DNA of 64,000 bases from Chlorobiaceae bacterium (GTDB taxonomy: Bacteria > Bacteroidota > Chlorobiia > Chlorobiales > Chlorobiaceae). A program made the translations under genes and the position numbers. The stretch covers positions 1-64,000 of the forward strand of contig JABDHK010000028.1 of NCBI GenBank assembly GCA_012972835.1, given 5' to 3'. The notes beneath the pieces were generated by a model. The model did not search any database, had not been told where the DNA came from, and saw nothing but the letters and a program-made list of their open reading frames with translations. Below, one piece after another: positions 54,532 to 62,750 of this stretch; within the stretch, counting starts at the first letter, position 1; every line of letters starts with the position of its first letter.

Positions 54532-55234
54532 GAAGGCCCTTAATCTCTCAGGGTTGAATTCCCCGCCACTTGTGTCGAAAGTTAGCATTTCTAAAAACTG
54601 ATACCTCGCGGCTTGCGGCGGGGAGTTTCATTTTGTCCACAAAAAAATTTGCCGGAAAAAAATTATAAAAACTGATTTCTCAAAATTCATTGTGTTTTCA
54701 ATTGCTCAACTTATTGTAAAATTTAAGCTAATAGTAGTTAACAGTGTAATGGATTCCTTAGTGATCATTGCTCATATTGCATTATTTTCTTGCAGATACA
54801 ATATTTTTTATTTGGTAATTATTTTAACAATTGTTATTCTTTAAGTGAAAATCAAAACCTGCACTTTGCACCCTCTTTAAAAAAATATCTGATTAAGAAG
54901 TTATGTGGGACACTTGACCCATAACAAAAGAACATTTTTCAGTATTACCCGCAGTACCTTGTCGTAACATTAGTTGATACAATCTGGTAGTTATCCTTTT
55001 TGAAAAAACCAGGAAGCAATAATTCATCAGTACAGCACGGCGACTATAAGTATTAGTGTTCGGTGTGAAATCCGTGCATCTGCATACTTGTCGAGATTTG
55101 CGTATGGAAAAATAACGTGACTTTCTGGACACCGCTCTATTATAGAAAATGGAGGTTGAGTTTGCTATAACAGGGTATTGGTAAACTCTGAGGAGGTATT
55201 TTAAACCATAATTCCTGATATTCAGGAGAAGAGT
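54532..55234. other. Non-coding boundary between core genes and eCIS cluster
   Basis: About 700 bp without a convincing gene. A hairpin-rich piece at 54561-54632 has GATACCTCGCGGCTTGCGG followed by CGGGGAGTTTCATT, similar to structures at IS200/IS605 ends or to REP-like elements. The remainder is AT-rich; a minus-strand 79-codon frame (54893-55132) lacks a ribosome site and has an odd composition. The last 100 bp carry a good AGGAG before the first eCIS gene, and should contain its promoter. Confidence 0.5.
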
Positions 55235-55849
55235 ATGATACGGACAGCTTTAGAATTTCTACAAAAGGAATTAGAGTCCTTCATGGTGATGCGGGAGCAG
55301 GATGCAAGTTATACCACAGGGAGTGTAGTTGATTTAAAATCTATCATACTTCCAAATGGTACCATCAACATCACTGCATCTACTCACATTACCTTAATGC
55401 TGGTGAGCATAGAAGAAGAACGACGAGAAGGTAAACGCCCCTATTATATCCCCAAGGACGATAAAAACTATTTCCGCCTCAACCCTCCTGTTGAGCTCGA
55501 TGTATGTATACTGTTAGCCGCACATAACAGCGATTATCAAACCGCACTGCGCGACCTCTCTGATGTGATCAGTTTTTTTCAGGCCAATCCCGTATTTACA
55601 GCAGATACATATCCGGCACTTAATGCTTCTGTAAGTGCACCTAATACAAAGCCCTGGCAATTGATAGAGAGGCTCTCTTTTATGTTACATAACATGACCT
55701 TAGAGCAACAAAACTTTCTCTGGGCCATGATAGGTCACAAATATATACCAAGCGCGGTGTATAGAATGAAGATGCTGACATTCTTTGAGACCAGAAGCAA
55801 TGACAAGATTCCGGCTATCTCTGAACTCAATTATGCTGGAGGCTCTTAG
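55235..55849 (+). CDS. eCIS DUF4255 protein (tail-terminator/cap, Pvc16/Afp16-like)
   Basis: 204 aa. The DUF4255 pattern is visible: IRTALEFLQKELESFM at the start, NITASTHITLMLVSIEEE, then RLNPPVELDVCILLAAH, and YQTALRDLSDVISFFQANPVF with the following PWQLIERLSFMLHNMTLEQQNFLWAMIGHKYIPSAVYRMKML. Such proteins cap the distal end of the contractile sheath and tube in extracellular contractile injection systems and R-pyocin-like particles. It is the first gene of the cluster, preceded by AGGAG. About 200 aa is usual. Confidence 0.9.
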   Translation: MIRTALEFLQKELESFMVMREQDASYTTGSVVDLKSIILPNGTINITASTHITLMLVSIEEERREGKRPYYIPKDDKNYFRLNPPVELDVCILLAAHNSDYQTALRDLSDVISFFQANPVFTADTYPALNASVSAPNTKPWQLIERLSFMLHNMTLEQQNFLWAMIGHKYIPSAVYRMKMLTFFETRSNDKIPAISELNYAGGS

Positions 55850-55854
55850 ACCGC

Positions 55855-57042
55855 ATGGATACACTATCCTCAAAATACAAGCCATTAGCATCAATAGCGA
55901 TCAGGCAGCCATATTATAGTAATGGTATCTGTAAAAAATACCAGACAGAGCCCATACTTGATTTTGAATTGCAACCCACTGATGAATGCCAGATTCTGAT
56001 GAATCGGCTTAATTTACTGTTTCGGCGTGATGATAGGCAGGGGAATTCTATTCTGTTAGCCCAGGTATCTGGCAGCAATCCGGGTGGCGATGATTTGCTT
56101 CGGTTTTCTCCACAACCTGGCGATAAGTTATCGTTCTGGGTCAGGCTCCACAACCCGAATGTTCTCAATTTCGATGATCTGGCTTTGTTCAGTGGTGGTG
56201 GTTCTCTCTACTATTTCAGTAACCAGCAATCCGATGCTGCGGCACTGCGGAATAACCTGCATCTGAGTCAGGATGCCACAGGGGTCAAGCCTGCAAAAGA
56301 TAGCAAAAAACGATCATCAACCATCTACCGTTTTCACCATGGCGCGGCAGTCGCTGTGGGTCAGGCATTTGTCCAGCATGAGCTGACTGCCTGGAAAGTC
56401 GCTTCAACTTCCATCATCAATCAAGGCGGACAATCCGATCTGATATTCAACCTGTCAGAATTACCAATAGGTATATGCAAGCTTTTGATCAGTGGAGCGG
56501 TAGTCGATGAGTTCTATTACACTGGTGAACCTGGTTTTGCTGTATTTGGTGTTGTAGAGCTTTTACTGGCCGATACACTGATAGCAAATTACAGAATCAT
56601 TGAACCGGATTATTCGCTAACTGCCCAGCGCCCAGCTTATTCCATCCTGTTTCAGAACAGAAAAACACGCTGGCGATATACCATACATCTCTATCCGAAC
56701 AGTCCCTTGTTTATAGAAATGGCGGCATTAAGTGCAGGCGATAAAGCGAACTTTCTCAATAAACTCAATATTACCAGCAACGATATGTCGATTACGTTCA
56801 ATCGTTCTATAACCAGCGACACTGAGATTGAGTTTGTTGCAAATAGCGATGTATGGCTCCAGGAAAAGTATCTGTCCAGTAGCAGTATCACGCATGATCC
56901 TTTGAGCCTTACACTCAAGAAATATATCGGTGATCCAGTCAAAGAGACTATTGTTCGTTCCGACTTACCTTATCCGAAAACTGAGTTGATTGATTCTTCA
57001 ACACCGCCTGTTATTTATTCTGATATTTTTATAACAATTTAG
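55855..57042 (+). CDS. eCIS-associated protein of unknown function
   Basis: 395 aa, starting 5 nt after the DUF4255 gene and ending 14 nt before the sheath gene. It is rich in predicted beta strands and polar residues, with no signal peptide. Two blocks look domain-like: residues about 30-150 (LMNRLNLLFRRDDRQGNSILL, LSFWVRLHNPNVLNFDD) and about 230-340 (PAYSILFQNRKTRWRYTIHLY). Proteins at this place in Bacteroidota and cyanobacterial eCIS are usually conserved but unnamed. It may be a second cap, collar or sheath-related protein. I cannot assign it further. Confidence 0.75.
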   Translation: MDTLSSKYKPLASIAIRQPYYSNGICKKYQTEPILDFELQPTDECQILMNRLNLLFRRDDRQGNSILLAQVSGSNPGGDDLLRFSPQPGDKLSFWVRLHNPNVLNFDDLALFSGGGSLYYFSNQQSDAAALRNNLHLSQDATGVKPAKDSKKRSSTIYRFHHGAAVAVGQAFVQHELTAWKVASTSIINQGGQSDLIFNLSELPIGICKLLISGAVVDEFYYTGEPGFAVFGVVELLLADTLIANYRIIEPDYSLTAQRPAYSILFQNRKTRWRYTIHLYPNSPLFIEMAALSAGDKANFLNKLNITSNDMSITFNRSITSDTEIEFVANSDVWLQEKYLSSSSITHDPLSLTLKKYIGDPVKETIVRSDLPYPKTELIDSSTPPVIYSDIFITI

Positions 57043-57056
57043 CGAGAACTAAACTT

Positions 57057-58538
57057 ATGGCTGTCTTAAAACTATCCACTCCCGGTGTGTATGTACAGGA
57101 AATCTCTACATTCCCGCCCTCCGTTGCTGAAGTTGAAACGGCAATTCCTGCCTTTATAGGCTATACCCAAAAAGCACTCCATCCATCCAAGGGAAGTTTG
57201 ACAAATTTGCCGACGAAGATAGCAAGTTATAATGAATATAAGCTTTACTACGGTAACCCTCCAACAGAAACCGACGATAGCATTACTGTAAGCGTGACTG
57301 ATGACGGCTATAAAAACTTTGTGGTGTCTATCAAGCCTATTGACGGCAAACCATCGAATTTCAATATGGCTTATGCCATACGACACTATTTCGATAATGG
57401 CGGCGGTACGTGCTATATCGTTTCTGTGGGTGACCCAGACTATAAGGCCGCTGTTATAGATGCGACTCAATTGGTCAATGGGTTGAAAAATGTCGAAAAT
57501 ATTGACGAAGTGACTCTGCTTTCGATTCCAGAGGCAGCTGTTTCAACTAATTATAATACAGTTACCCAAGAGTTGATCAAGCAGGCAGTAAACTTGAAGG
57601 ACAGATTCGCCCTGATCGATCCTAAACAAGTGACTTTACAAGATAAAGATCACCCAACAGGCGATATTGATCCCGATGTTGATAAAATTAGAGAAGCAGT
57701 TACTGGTGATCCAGAGTCTTGGCGCTACGCCGCTGCCTATTATCCCAACCTGAACACCACTTATGCCCGGAATTTTACGGATAGTACGACGAATAAACTC
57801 ATAGACATTAAAATAGACGAATATATTTTTCAACCTGTAAACGCAAGTGATACAAATGCCAAAAATCTGGCTTTAACGGGCACAGTACTTAAGCAGAGTG
57901 TCGACAGCAGTTCCGTTCTTTATGGTAAGATTATTTCTGCACTTCAGCAATATACTGTCACTTTACCGCCCTCTCCTGCTATTGCCGGTTTATATGCCAG
58001 AGTCGATCAGAACAAAGGCGTATGGAAGGCACCAGCCAATGAGTCACTCTATTCTGTTTCCAGCCCTACTGTCGCGATATCCGATATTCAACAGCAAAAT
58101 CTCAACATTGATTCAACGACCGGAAAATCTATCAATGCGATCCGCAGTTTTCCCGGCTATGGTACTCTGGTCTGGGGAGCGCGTACCCTCAATGGCAACG
58201 ATAATGAATGGCGTTACATCTGTGTGCGTCGATTCTTTAACATGGTTGAAGAATCGGTTAAAAAGTCAAGTCATTGGGCGGTGTTTGAGCCGAATACCAT
58301 TGGTACATGGGTAAAAATTCAGGCCATGATCGAAAACTATCTCTTTTTGAAATGGCGGGATGGTGCGCTGGCTGGTGTAAAGCCTGAACAGGCCTATTAT
58401 GTTCACGTTGGTCTGGGAACGACCATGAATGCCCAGGATATTCTTGAAGGTCGGATGAATGTGGAGATAGGTATGGCAGTCGCCCGTCCAGCTGAATTTA
58501 TAGTGCTGAAGTTTTCACAATTGCTACAGCAATCCTGA
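57057..58538 (+). CDS. eCIS contractile sheath protein (Pvc2/Afp2-like)
   Basis: 493 aa. N-terminus STPGVYVQEISTFPPSVAEVETAIPAFIGYTQKA is the tail-sheath signature. The middle insertion (about 100-330) varies in the family. The C-terminal third has FFNMVEESVKKSSHWAVFEPNT, LKWRDGALAGVKPEQAYYV, and the closing strand MNVEIGMAVARPAEFIVLKFSQLLQQ. The sheath contracts to drive the tube through the target membrane. Only one sheath gene is seen in this window, while Photorhabdus-type clusters have several. Confidence 0.95.
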   Translation: MAVLKLSTPGVYVQEISTFPPSVAEVETAIPAFIGYTQKALHPSKGSLTNLPTKIASYNEYKLYYGNPPTETDDSITVSVTDDGYKNFVVSIKPIDGKPSNFNMAYAIRHYFDNGGGTCYIVSVGDPDYKAAVIDATQLVNGLKNVENIDEVTLLSIPEAAVSTNYNTVTQELIKQAVNLKDRFALIDPKQVTLQDKDHPTGDIDPDVDKIREAVTGDPESWRYAAAYYPNLNTTYARNFTDSTTNKLIDIKIDEYIFQPVNASDTNAKNLALTGTVLKQSVDSSSVLYGKIISALQQYTVTLPPSPAIAGLYARVDQNKGVWKAPANESLYSVSSPTVAISDIQQQNLNIDSTTGKSINAIRSFPGYGTLVWGARTLNGNDNEWRYICVRRFFNMVEESVKKSSHWAVFEPNTIGTWVKIQAMIENYLFLKWRDGALAGVKPEQAYYVHVGLGTTMNAQDILEGRMNVEIGMAVARPAEFIVLKFSQLLQQS

Positions 58539-58582
58539 TTTTTTCAACAGCTTTTTATAACACTTAACAGAGATATACGCTA

Positions 58583-59020
58583 ATGGCAACTTCATATCCT
58601 ATTCCAGTATTCCATTACAAAGTTTCATGGAACAATCAGGACATCGGCTTTTCGGAAGTGTCCGGATTAACTCAGGAACATCAAGCAATAGAATATCGTG
58701 ACGGCTTAATGCCTGGTACCACGCTTCCTTTGAAACGGCCTGGCCTGAAAAAGGCCAATAACATTTCATGTAAACGTGGCATTGTTGAAAAAAACAATGA
58801 TTTATTCAACTGGTTCAATAATAATGGGACTCCCAACGTTGAACGTCGCGATTTAACCATCAGTTTGCTTAACGATGAAGGCAATGATGTTATGGTCTGG
58901 ACTATTTCGCAGGCTTGGCCAGTGAAATGTGAAGGACCTGGGTTAAAGGCCAGCGGCAATGAGATCGCCATCGAATCGATTGAGTTGGTGCACGAAGGCA
59001 TCTCTATCAAAACGACCTAA
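58583..59020 (+). CDS. eCIS inner-tube protein (Pvc1-like), first copy
   Basis: 145 aa. ATSYPIPVFHYKVSWNNQDIGFSEVSGLTQEHQAIEYRDG and PGLKKANNISCKRGI, ending IAIESIELVHEGISI, fit the T4 gp19/Hcp-like tube fold. Tube proteins stack as hexameric rings inside the sheath. A second, related tube gene follows by 3 nt. The two differ enough to have separate roles, main tube and baseplate-proximal ring. Confidence 0.93.
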   Translation: MATSYPIPVFHYKVSWNNQDIGFSEVSGLTQEHQAIEYRDGLMPGTTLPLKRPGLKKANNISCKRGIVEKNNDLFNWFNNNGTPNVERRDLTISLLNDEGNDVMVWTISQAWPVKCEGPGLKASGNEIAIESIELVHEGISIKTT

Positions 59021-59023
59021 GCG

Positions 59024-59491
59024 ATGCCAGCTTATTATCCACCAGTGAGTTTTCACTTTAAAGTCGAGTTTATCGGTGTCGCTGGAATGGGTAGTGACAC
59101 TGAACAGCGCTTTCAGGAAGTGAGTGGGCTTAATTTCGAGGTTGAGACTGAAGAGTTGCGTGAAGGAGGCGAAAACCGGTTTTCCTACAAGCTTCCCAAA
59201 CGGGTGAAATATCCGAATCTGGTCTTAAAGCGTGGTTTGCTTACAGGCACAGCCATACTCGATTGGTTCAAATCAGCAATGAACACCTACTTTACCGTTG
59301 CTGTTTATGACTTTAAACCGGCTGATATCCATATCTCCTTGATGGATGAAGCCGATCAGCCCGTAGCTATCTGGAATGTGATACAGGCCTATCCCTTAAA
59401 ATGGTCGGTATCGGACTTCAAAGCCAGCGATAACTCGATAGTTGTGGAAACGATCGAACTTGCCTATCAGTATTTTGAACGGAAATTATAA
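59024..59491 (+). CDS. eCIS inner-tube protein, second copy (Pvc5-like)
   Basis: 155 aa. AYYPPVSFHFKVEFIG, then RFQEVSGLNFEVETEELREGGENRF and KYPNLVLKRGLLTG, ending VVETIELAYQYFERK. Same tube fold as the preceding gene, with a longer N-terminal loop and conserved GLL-TG turn. Likely forms the tube initiator ring near the spike. Spacing to neighbours is 3 and 6 nt, so one transcript is expected. Confidence 0.92.
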   Translation: MPAYYPPVSFHFKVEFIGVAGMGSDTEQRFQEVSGLNFEVETEELREGGENRFSYKLPKRVKYPNLVLKRGLLTGTAILDWFKSAMNTYFTVAVYDFKPADIHISLMDEADQPVAIWNVIQAYPLKWSVSDFKASDNSIVVETIELAYQYFERKL

Positions 59492-59497
59492 CACTCT

Positions 59498-59653
59498 ATG
59501 CCAGTACAAATTAATGAAGTGGTCATTCGCGCTGTGGTCGATAGCAAAGCTCATGATGCGTCGGGTGACTACAGTAAAGAGAGTTCGGAGAGTTCGGCAG
59601 ACGATATGCTTGAACGGATTTTAGAAATAATACAAGATAGCAAAGAGCGATAA
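59498..59653 (+). CDS. Small DUF5908 protein of the eCIS cluster
   Basis: 51 aa, too short for usual gene cut-offs. MPVQINEVVIRAVVD at the start is the DUF5908 signature, followed by a Ser/Glu/Asp-rich linker (SKESSESSADDM) and a short helix LERILEIIQDSK. ATG lies 6 nt after the tube gene stop and the stop is 1 nt before the next ATG. DUF5908 genes stand at exactly this place, between tube and LysM hub, in many eCIS clusters. Function unknown. Confidence 0.85.
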   Translation: MPVQINEVVIRAVVDSKAHDASGDYSKESSESSADDMLERILEIIQDSKER

Positions 59654-59654
59654 A

Positions 59655-60335
59655 ATGGATACTCAAAGTGCGATTAAACTGCCATTTAATCTGAAGATCA
59701 TTCCGACGCTTGAAAATGGAATTCCGTTTGGTGTTCCTTTTATAGCAATGTTTAACCCTGAAAGCTTTGAGATTCAGGAAGATGTGGTTTGGGACAAAAC
59801 AGTTCCACCGGGAAAAGACAGCGCTGATCCCAAATTTGTCAGGATTGATCCTCGCAAATTCAGCATCGAATTTATGTTGGATGGCACTGGGGTCAATACC
59901 AATGGTGTAAAAATACCGGTAACAGCTCAAGTTGCGCTCTTTCGAGCAGTCACGACCAATGTGCGTGGCAACATCCATCGCCCGCCCTATCTTTTGGTGC
60001 AGTACGGGACCTTTATCAACACGTGCACGTTACAATCTTCTTCCGTGACCTACACGATGTTCGATATGTTTGGTCTGCCCATACGGGCAAAAATAAAGGC
60101 AAGTTTTATCGAAAGAATAATTCCGGGATTGAGTGATGTGTTGGGTATGCTCTCATCACCTGATCTCACGCACCGTTTACAGGTGAAAGATGGCGACATC
60201 CTGCCATTGCTGGTCTATCAGACCTATCACAATCAGGACTATTATCTGCAAGTTGCCAAGGTTAACAAATTAAAAAATTTCCGTCGATTAAAACCCGGTA
60301 CGACACTGGTTTTTCCGCCGATTTCAAAAACCTGA
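59655..60335 (+). CDS. eCIS tube-initiator/hub protein with LysM (Pvc7-like)
   Basis: 226 aa. The N-terminal two thirds is the CIS tube-protein-type domain (PFGVPFIAMFNPESFEIQEDV, RKFSIEFMLDGTG, QYGTFINTCTLQSSSVTY). The C-terminal 55 residues form a LysM-like domain (HRLQVKDGDILPLLVYQTY, KLKNFRRLKPGTTLVFPPI). In the virion it joins the tube to the spike complex. Length and domain order match Afp7/Pvc7. Confidence 0.92.
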   Translation: MDTQSAIKLPFNLKIIPTLENGIPFGVPFIAMFNPESFEIQEDVVWDKTVPPGKDSADPKFVRIDPRKFSIEFMLDGTGVNTNGVKIPVTAQVALFRAVTTNVRGNIHRPPYLLVQYGTFINTCTLQSSSVTYTMFDMFGLPIRAKIKASFIERIIPGLSDVLGMLSSPDLTHRLQVKDGDILPLLVYQTYHNQDYYLQVAKVNKLKNFRRLKPGTTLVFPPISKT

Positions 60336-60353
60336 ATACTCACCTATTACGAT

Positions 60354-61982
60354 ATGAGTTTAATCAGTTTGCCGCCTGGATCTGATGATGCGACGGATGT
60401 TGTCAGTCTTACCGTGCTGATTGATGGCATGCTTATAAATAATGTCTTGCAGGCTGTCGTCAATAAAAGCTTTAATAAGGTTGCATCTGCAAAACTTGTA
60501 TTGAGTGACGGTTCTGTATCAGATCAGAATTTTCCACTGAGTAATAAAGATACCTTTGCACCCGGAAGCCAGATAACGATTCAACTTGGTTATCACGGCA
60601 ATGTTGATAGCGTATTTACCGGTATTGTTGTTAAGCATTCGCTAAAAGCAAAGCGGCACAAGCCATCGGTGCTGGTGATAGAGGCAAAGGATAAAGCTAT
60701 AATACTGACGGGGTCTCGTAAAAGCGCTTACTATGATAATAAAACCGATAGTGATGTCATTTCGGAACTTGCCGGCAACCTCAATCCGGATATATCGAAC
60801 ACGACGCTCACACACAAGCAATTAGTTCAATTTGATGCAACGGATTGGGATTTTATATGTACCCGTGCTGAAGCCAATGGAATGCTGGTGCTGACAGATG
60901 ATGGTAAACTGGTGGTAAAAAAACCGTCGACAGAGGGGTCGCCACTGTTGACAGCTATCAATGGGAAAAATATTTATGAATTTGAAGCGGAAATGGATGC
61001 TCGTCGTCAGGTGAAGCAAATCAAAAGTCATTCCTGGGATTATACCCGGCAGCAGCTTGAAGAATCGGATGATGGTACGGCCACTTTTGCAGAAGCCGGT
61101 AATCTTGCCGCTGATGATCTTGCCAAAGTCTTGGCTGCCCAAGTGAATTTAAGCCATCCCGGGCACCTGACCCCAGATCAGCTGCAAGAGTGGGCTGATG
61201 CCTATGCCTTGCGAAACAAGCTTTCCAAAGCTGTTGGCCGAGTCCGTATTGAAGGCAATGCTCAAATAAAGCCCGGTGTTATGATCAAGCTTGAAGGTGT
61301 CGGTGACCGCTTCAACGGCAATGTTTTTGTTACCGGGGTTTTGCATGTTTTTGATGGTAACTGGATGACGGATGTGCAATTCGGCTGGAAGGATGACTGG
61401 TTCTTTCAAAAAGAGAAAGTGATGGACAAACCTGCGTCAGGCTTGCTGCCAGGCGTCAACGGCCTGCAGATAGGTATCGTACTTGATACCGAAGATAGTG
61501 CAGAGGGTGGGCAATATCGTGTAAAAGTTTTTGTTCCAACTATAACTTCAGGTAAGGATGGCTTTTGGGCACGCGTTGCGACCCTGGATGCGGGCGCTGA
61601 TCGAGGCGTCTATTTTCGTCCGCAAATAGGGGATGAAGTGGTGCTTGGTTTCCTAGGTGATGATCCGCGCGAACCGATCATTCTTGGTTCTTTACACAGT
61701 AAAAGTAGTCACCAGTCACCCCTTCCCGAGCAAGCAGGTCAACAGCAATACGGTTTTGTTACCAAGGAAGGGCTGAAGCTGATCTTTGATGACAGCAACA
61801 AGAAGATGAGTTTGATTGTCCCCACTGCGACCGGCAAAAAATCAATTCTGATTAATGAGAGTCAGAAATTGATCATCAGCGACGACAACCAAAACACCAT
61901 CACGATGGGTCCAGACGGAATTACAATTGAAGCGGGCACAGGCCAGGTTACCATTAAGGGGACGTTGGTGAATATCAATTAA
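60354..61982 (+). CDS. eCIS spike protein (VgrG-like, Pvc8/Afp8)
   Basis: 542 aa. N-terminal gp27-like region (VVSLTVLIDGMLINNVLQAVV, KVASAKLVLSDGS, GYHGNVDSVFTGIVVKH), then the OB-fold gp5-like domain from about residue 365 (GLQIGIVLDTEDSAEGGQYRVKVFVPT, VYFRPQIGDEVVLGFLGDDPREPIILGSLHS), ending with a repetitive beta-helix (KSILINESQKLIISDD, TITMGPDGITIEAGTGQVTIKG). This trimer forms the membrane-piercing needle. No effector domain is attached at the C-terminus. Confidence 0.95.
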   Translation: MSLISLPPGSDDATDVVSLTVLIDGMLINNVLQAVVNKSFNKVASAKLVLSDGSVSDQNFPLSNKDTFAPGSQITIQLGYHGNVDSVFTGIVVKHSLKAKRHKPSVLVIEAKDKAIILTGSRKSAYYDNKTDSDVISELAGNLNPDISNTTLTHKQLVQFDATDWDFICTRAEANGMLVLTDDGKLVVKKPSTEGSPLLTAINGKNIYEFEAEMDARRQVKQIKSHSWDYTRQQLEESDDGTATFAEAGNLAADDLAKVLAAQVNLSHPGHLTPDQLQEWADAYALRNKLSKAVGRVRIEGNAQIKPGVMIKLEGVGDRFNGNVFVTGVLHVFDGNWMTDVQFGWKDDWFFQKEKVMDKPASGLLPGVNGLQIGIVLDTEDSAEGGQYRVKVFVPTITSGKDGFWARVATLDAGADRGVYFRPQIGDEVVLGFLGDDPREPIILGSLHSKSSHQSPLPEQAGQQQYGFVTKEGLKLIFDDSNKKMSLIVPTATGKKSILINESQKLIISDDNQNTITMGPDGITIEAGTGQVTIKGTLVNIN

Positions 61983-61996
61983 AGTATCAATAAATC

Positions 61997-62290
61997 ATGC
62001 CGTTTGCAGCCCGTATTTCAGATAATCATATGTGTCCTATGCTTAATCCGGATAGTAGCCCGCACGTTGGTGGGCCGATACAACCTTCAGGGGTGGTGAC
62101 AGTAAGAATCGGTGGATTGCCTGCAGCGACAGTGGGCAGTGTTTGCGTTTGTGCAGGTCCGCCGGACAGCATTCTACAGGGTTCAATGACCGTTAAAATT
62201 GCCGGACAGCCCGCTGCAAGAATAGGTGATCCAACAGTGCATGGCGGCAGCATTATTAGCGGCTGTTTTACCGTAAGTATTGGTGGATGA
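61997..62290 (+). CDS. PAAR-domain spike tip (Pvc10-like)
   Basis: 97 aa. The PAAR repeats are visible as PAARISDNHMCP, GGLPAATVGS, GQPAARIGDPTVHGG and GCFTVSIGG; His, Cys and His residues (NHMC, VCVC, VHGG) can form the metal site at the tip. It caps the spike encoded just before. The last 8 bp overlap the likely start of the gp25 gene. Confidence 0.93.
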   Translation: MPFAARISDNHMCPMLNPDSSPHVGGPIQPSGVVTVRIGGLPAATVGSVCVCAGPPDSILQGSMTVKIAGQPAARIGDPTVHGGSIISGCFTVSIGG

Positions 62291-62750
62291 AAAAGTAAAA
62301 AAAGTCAAAACGCAACATAAGATACCCGTAGCTATGGCAAATATTGATCGATCGTTTTTAGGGATTGGTTGGAGCTTTCCACCCACATTTCGTCGCGAAT
62401 GGGATGGCATTGAAATGCTGGTTGAAGAAGAAGCCGTGAGAAGTAGTATGCACATTATTCTCTCTACCCTCAACGGTGAGCGGGTTATGTTGCCCACCTA
62501 TGGCGCCGATTTGCAGCCCTTTGTTTTCAGCACCATGAATATCCAGGATCAGACCCTGATCGAAAAAATTGTTAAGGAAGCCCTGGCTTTTCATGAGCCG
62601 CGCATTATTGTCGGAAATATCGTTTCAACCGCGGATCAAGCGAATGGCATACTACAGCTTGATATTGCCTACACGATCATCACCACAAATACGCGTTACA
62701 ACTATGTATTTCCGTTCTATATCAATGAAGCCACCAATATTGCGATATGA
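62283..62750 (+). CDS. eCIS gp25-like baseplate wedge (Pvc9-like)
   Basis: About 155 aa from the GTG at 62283, or 138 aa from the ATG at 62334; the latter aligns better with the family start (FLGIGWSFPPTF), while the extra 17 residues are Lys-rich. The gp25 lysozyme-like fold is shown by VEEEAVRSSMHIILSTLNGERVMLPTYGADLQPFVF, then LIEKIVKEALAFHEPRIIV and the closing strand YNYVFPFYI. It joins baseplate wedges around the hub. The stop overlaps the next start by 4 nt. Confidence 0.92.
   Translation: MDEKVKKVKTQHKIPVAMANIDRSFLGIGWSFPPTFRREWDGIEMLVEEEAVRSSMHIILSTLNGERVMLPTYGADLQPFVFSTMNIQDQTLIEKIVKEALAFHEPRIIVGNIVSTADQANGILQLDIAYTIITTNTRYNYVFPFYINEATNIAI

Noticed and set aside
54893-55132. 79-aa minus-strand frame before the eCIS cluster
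   Set aside because: No ribosome site, Arg/Cys-rich, no recognisable pattern; kept only as non-coding.
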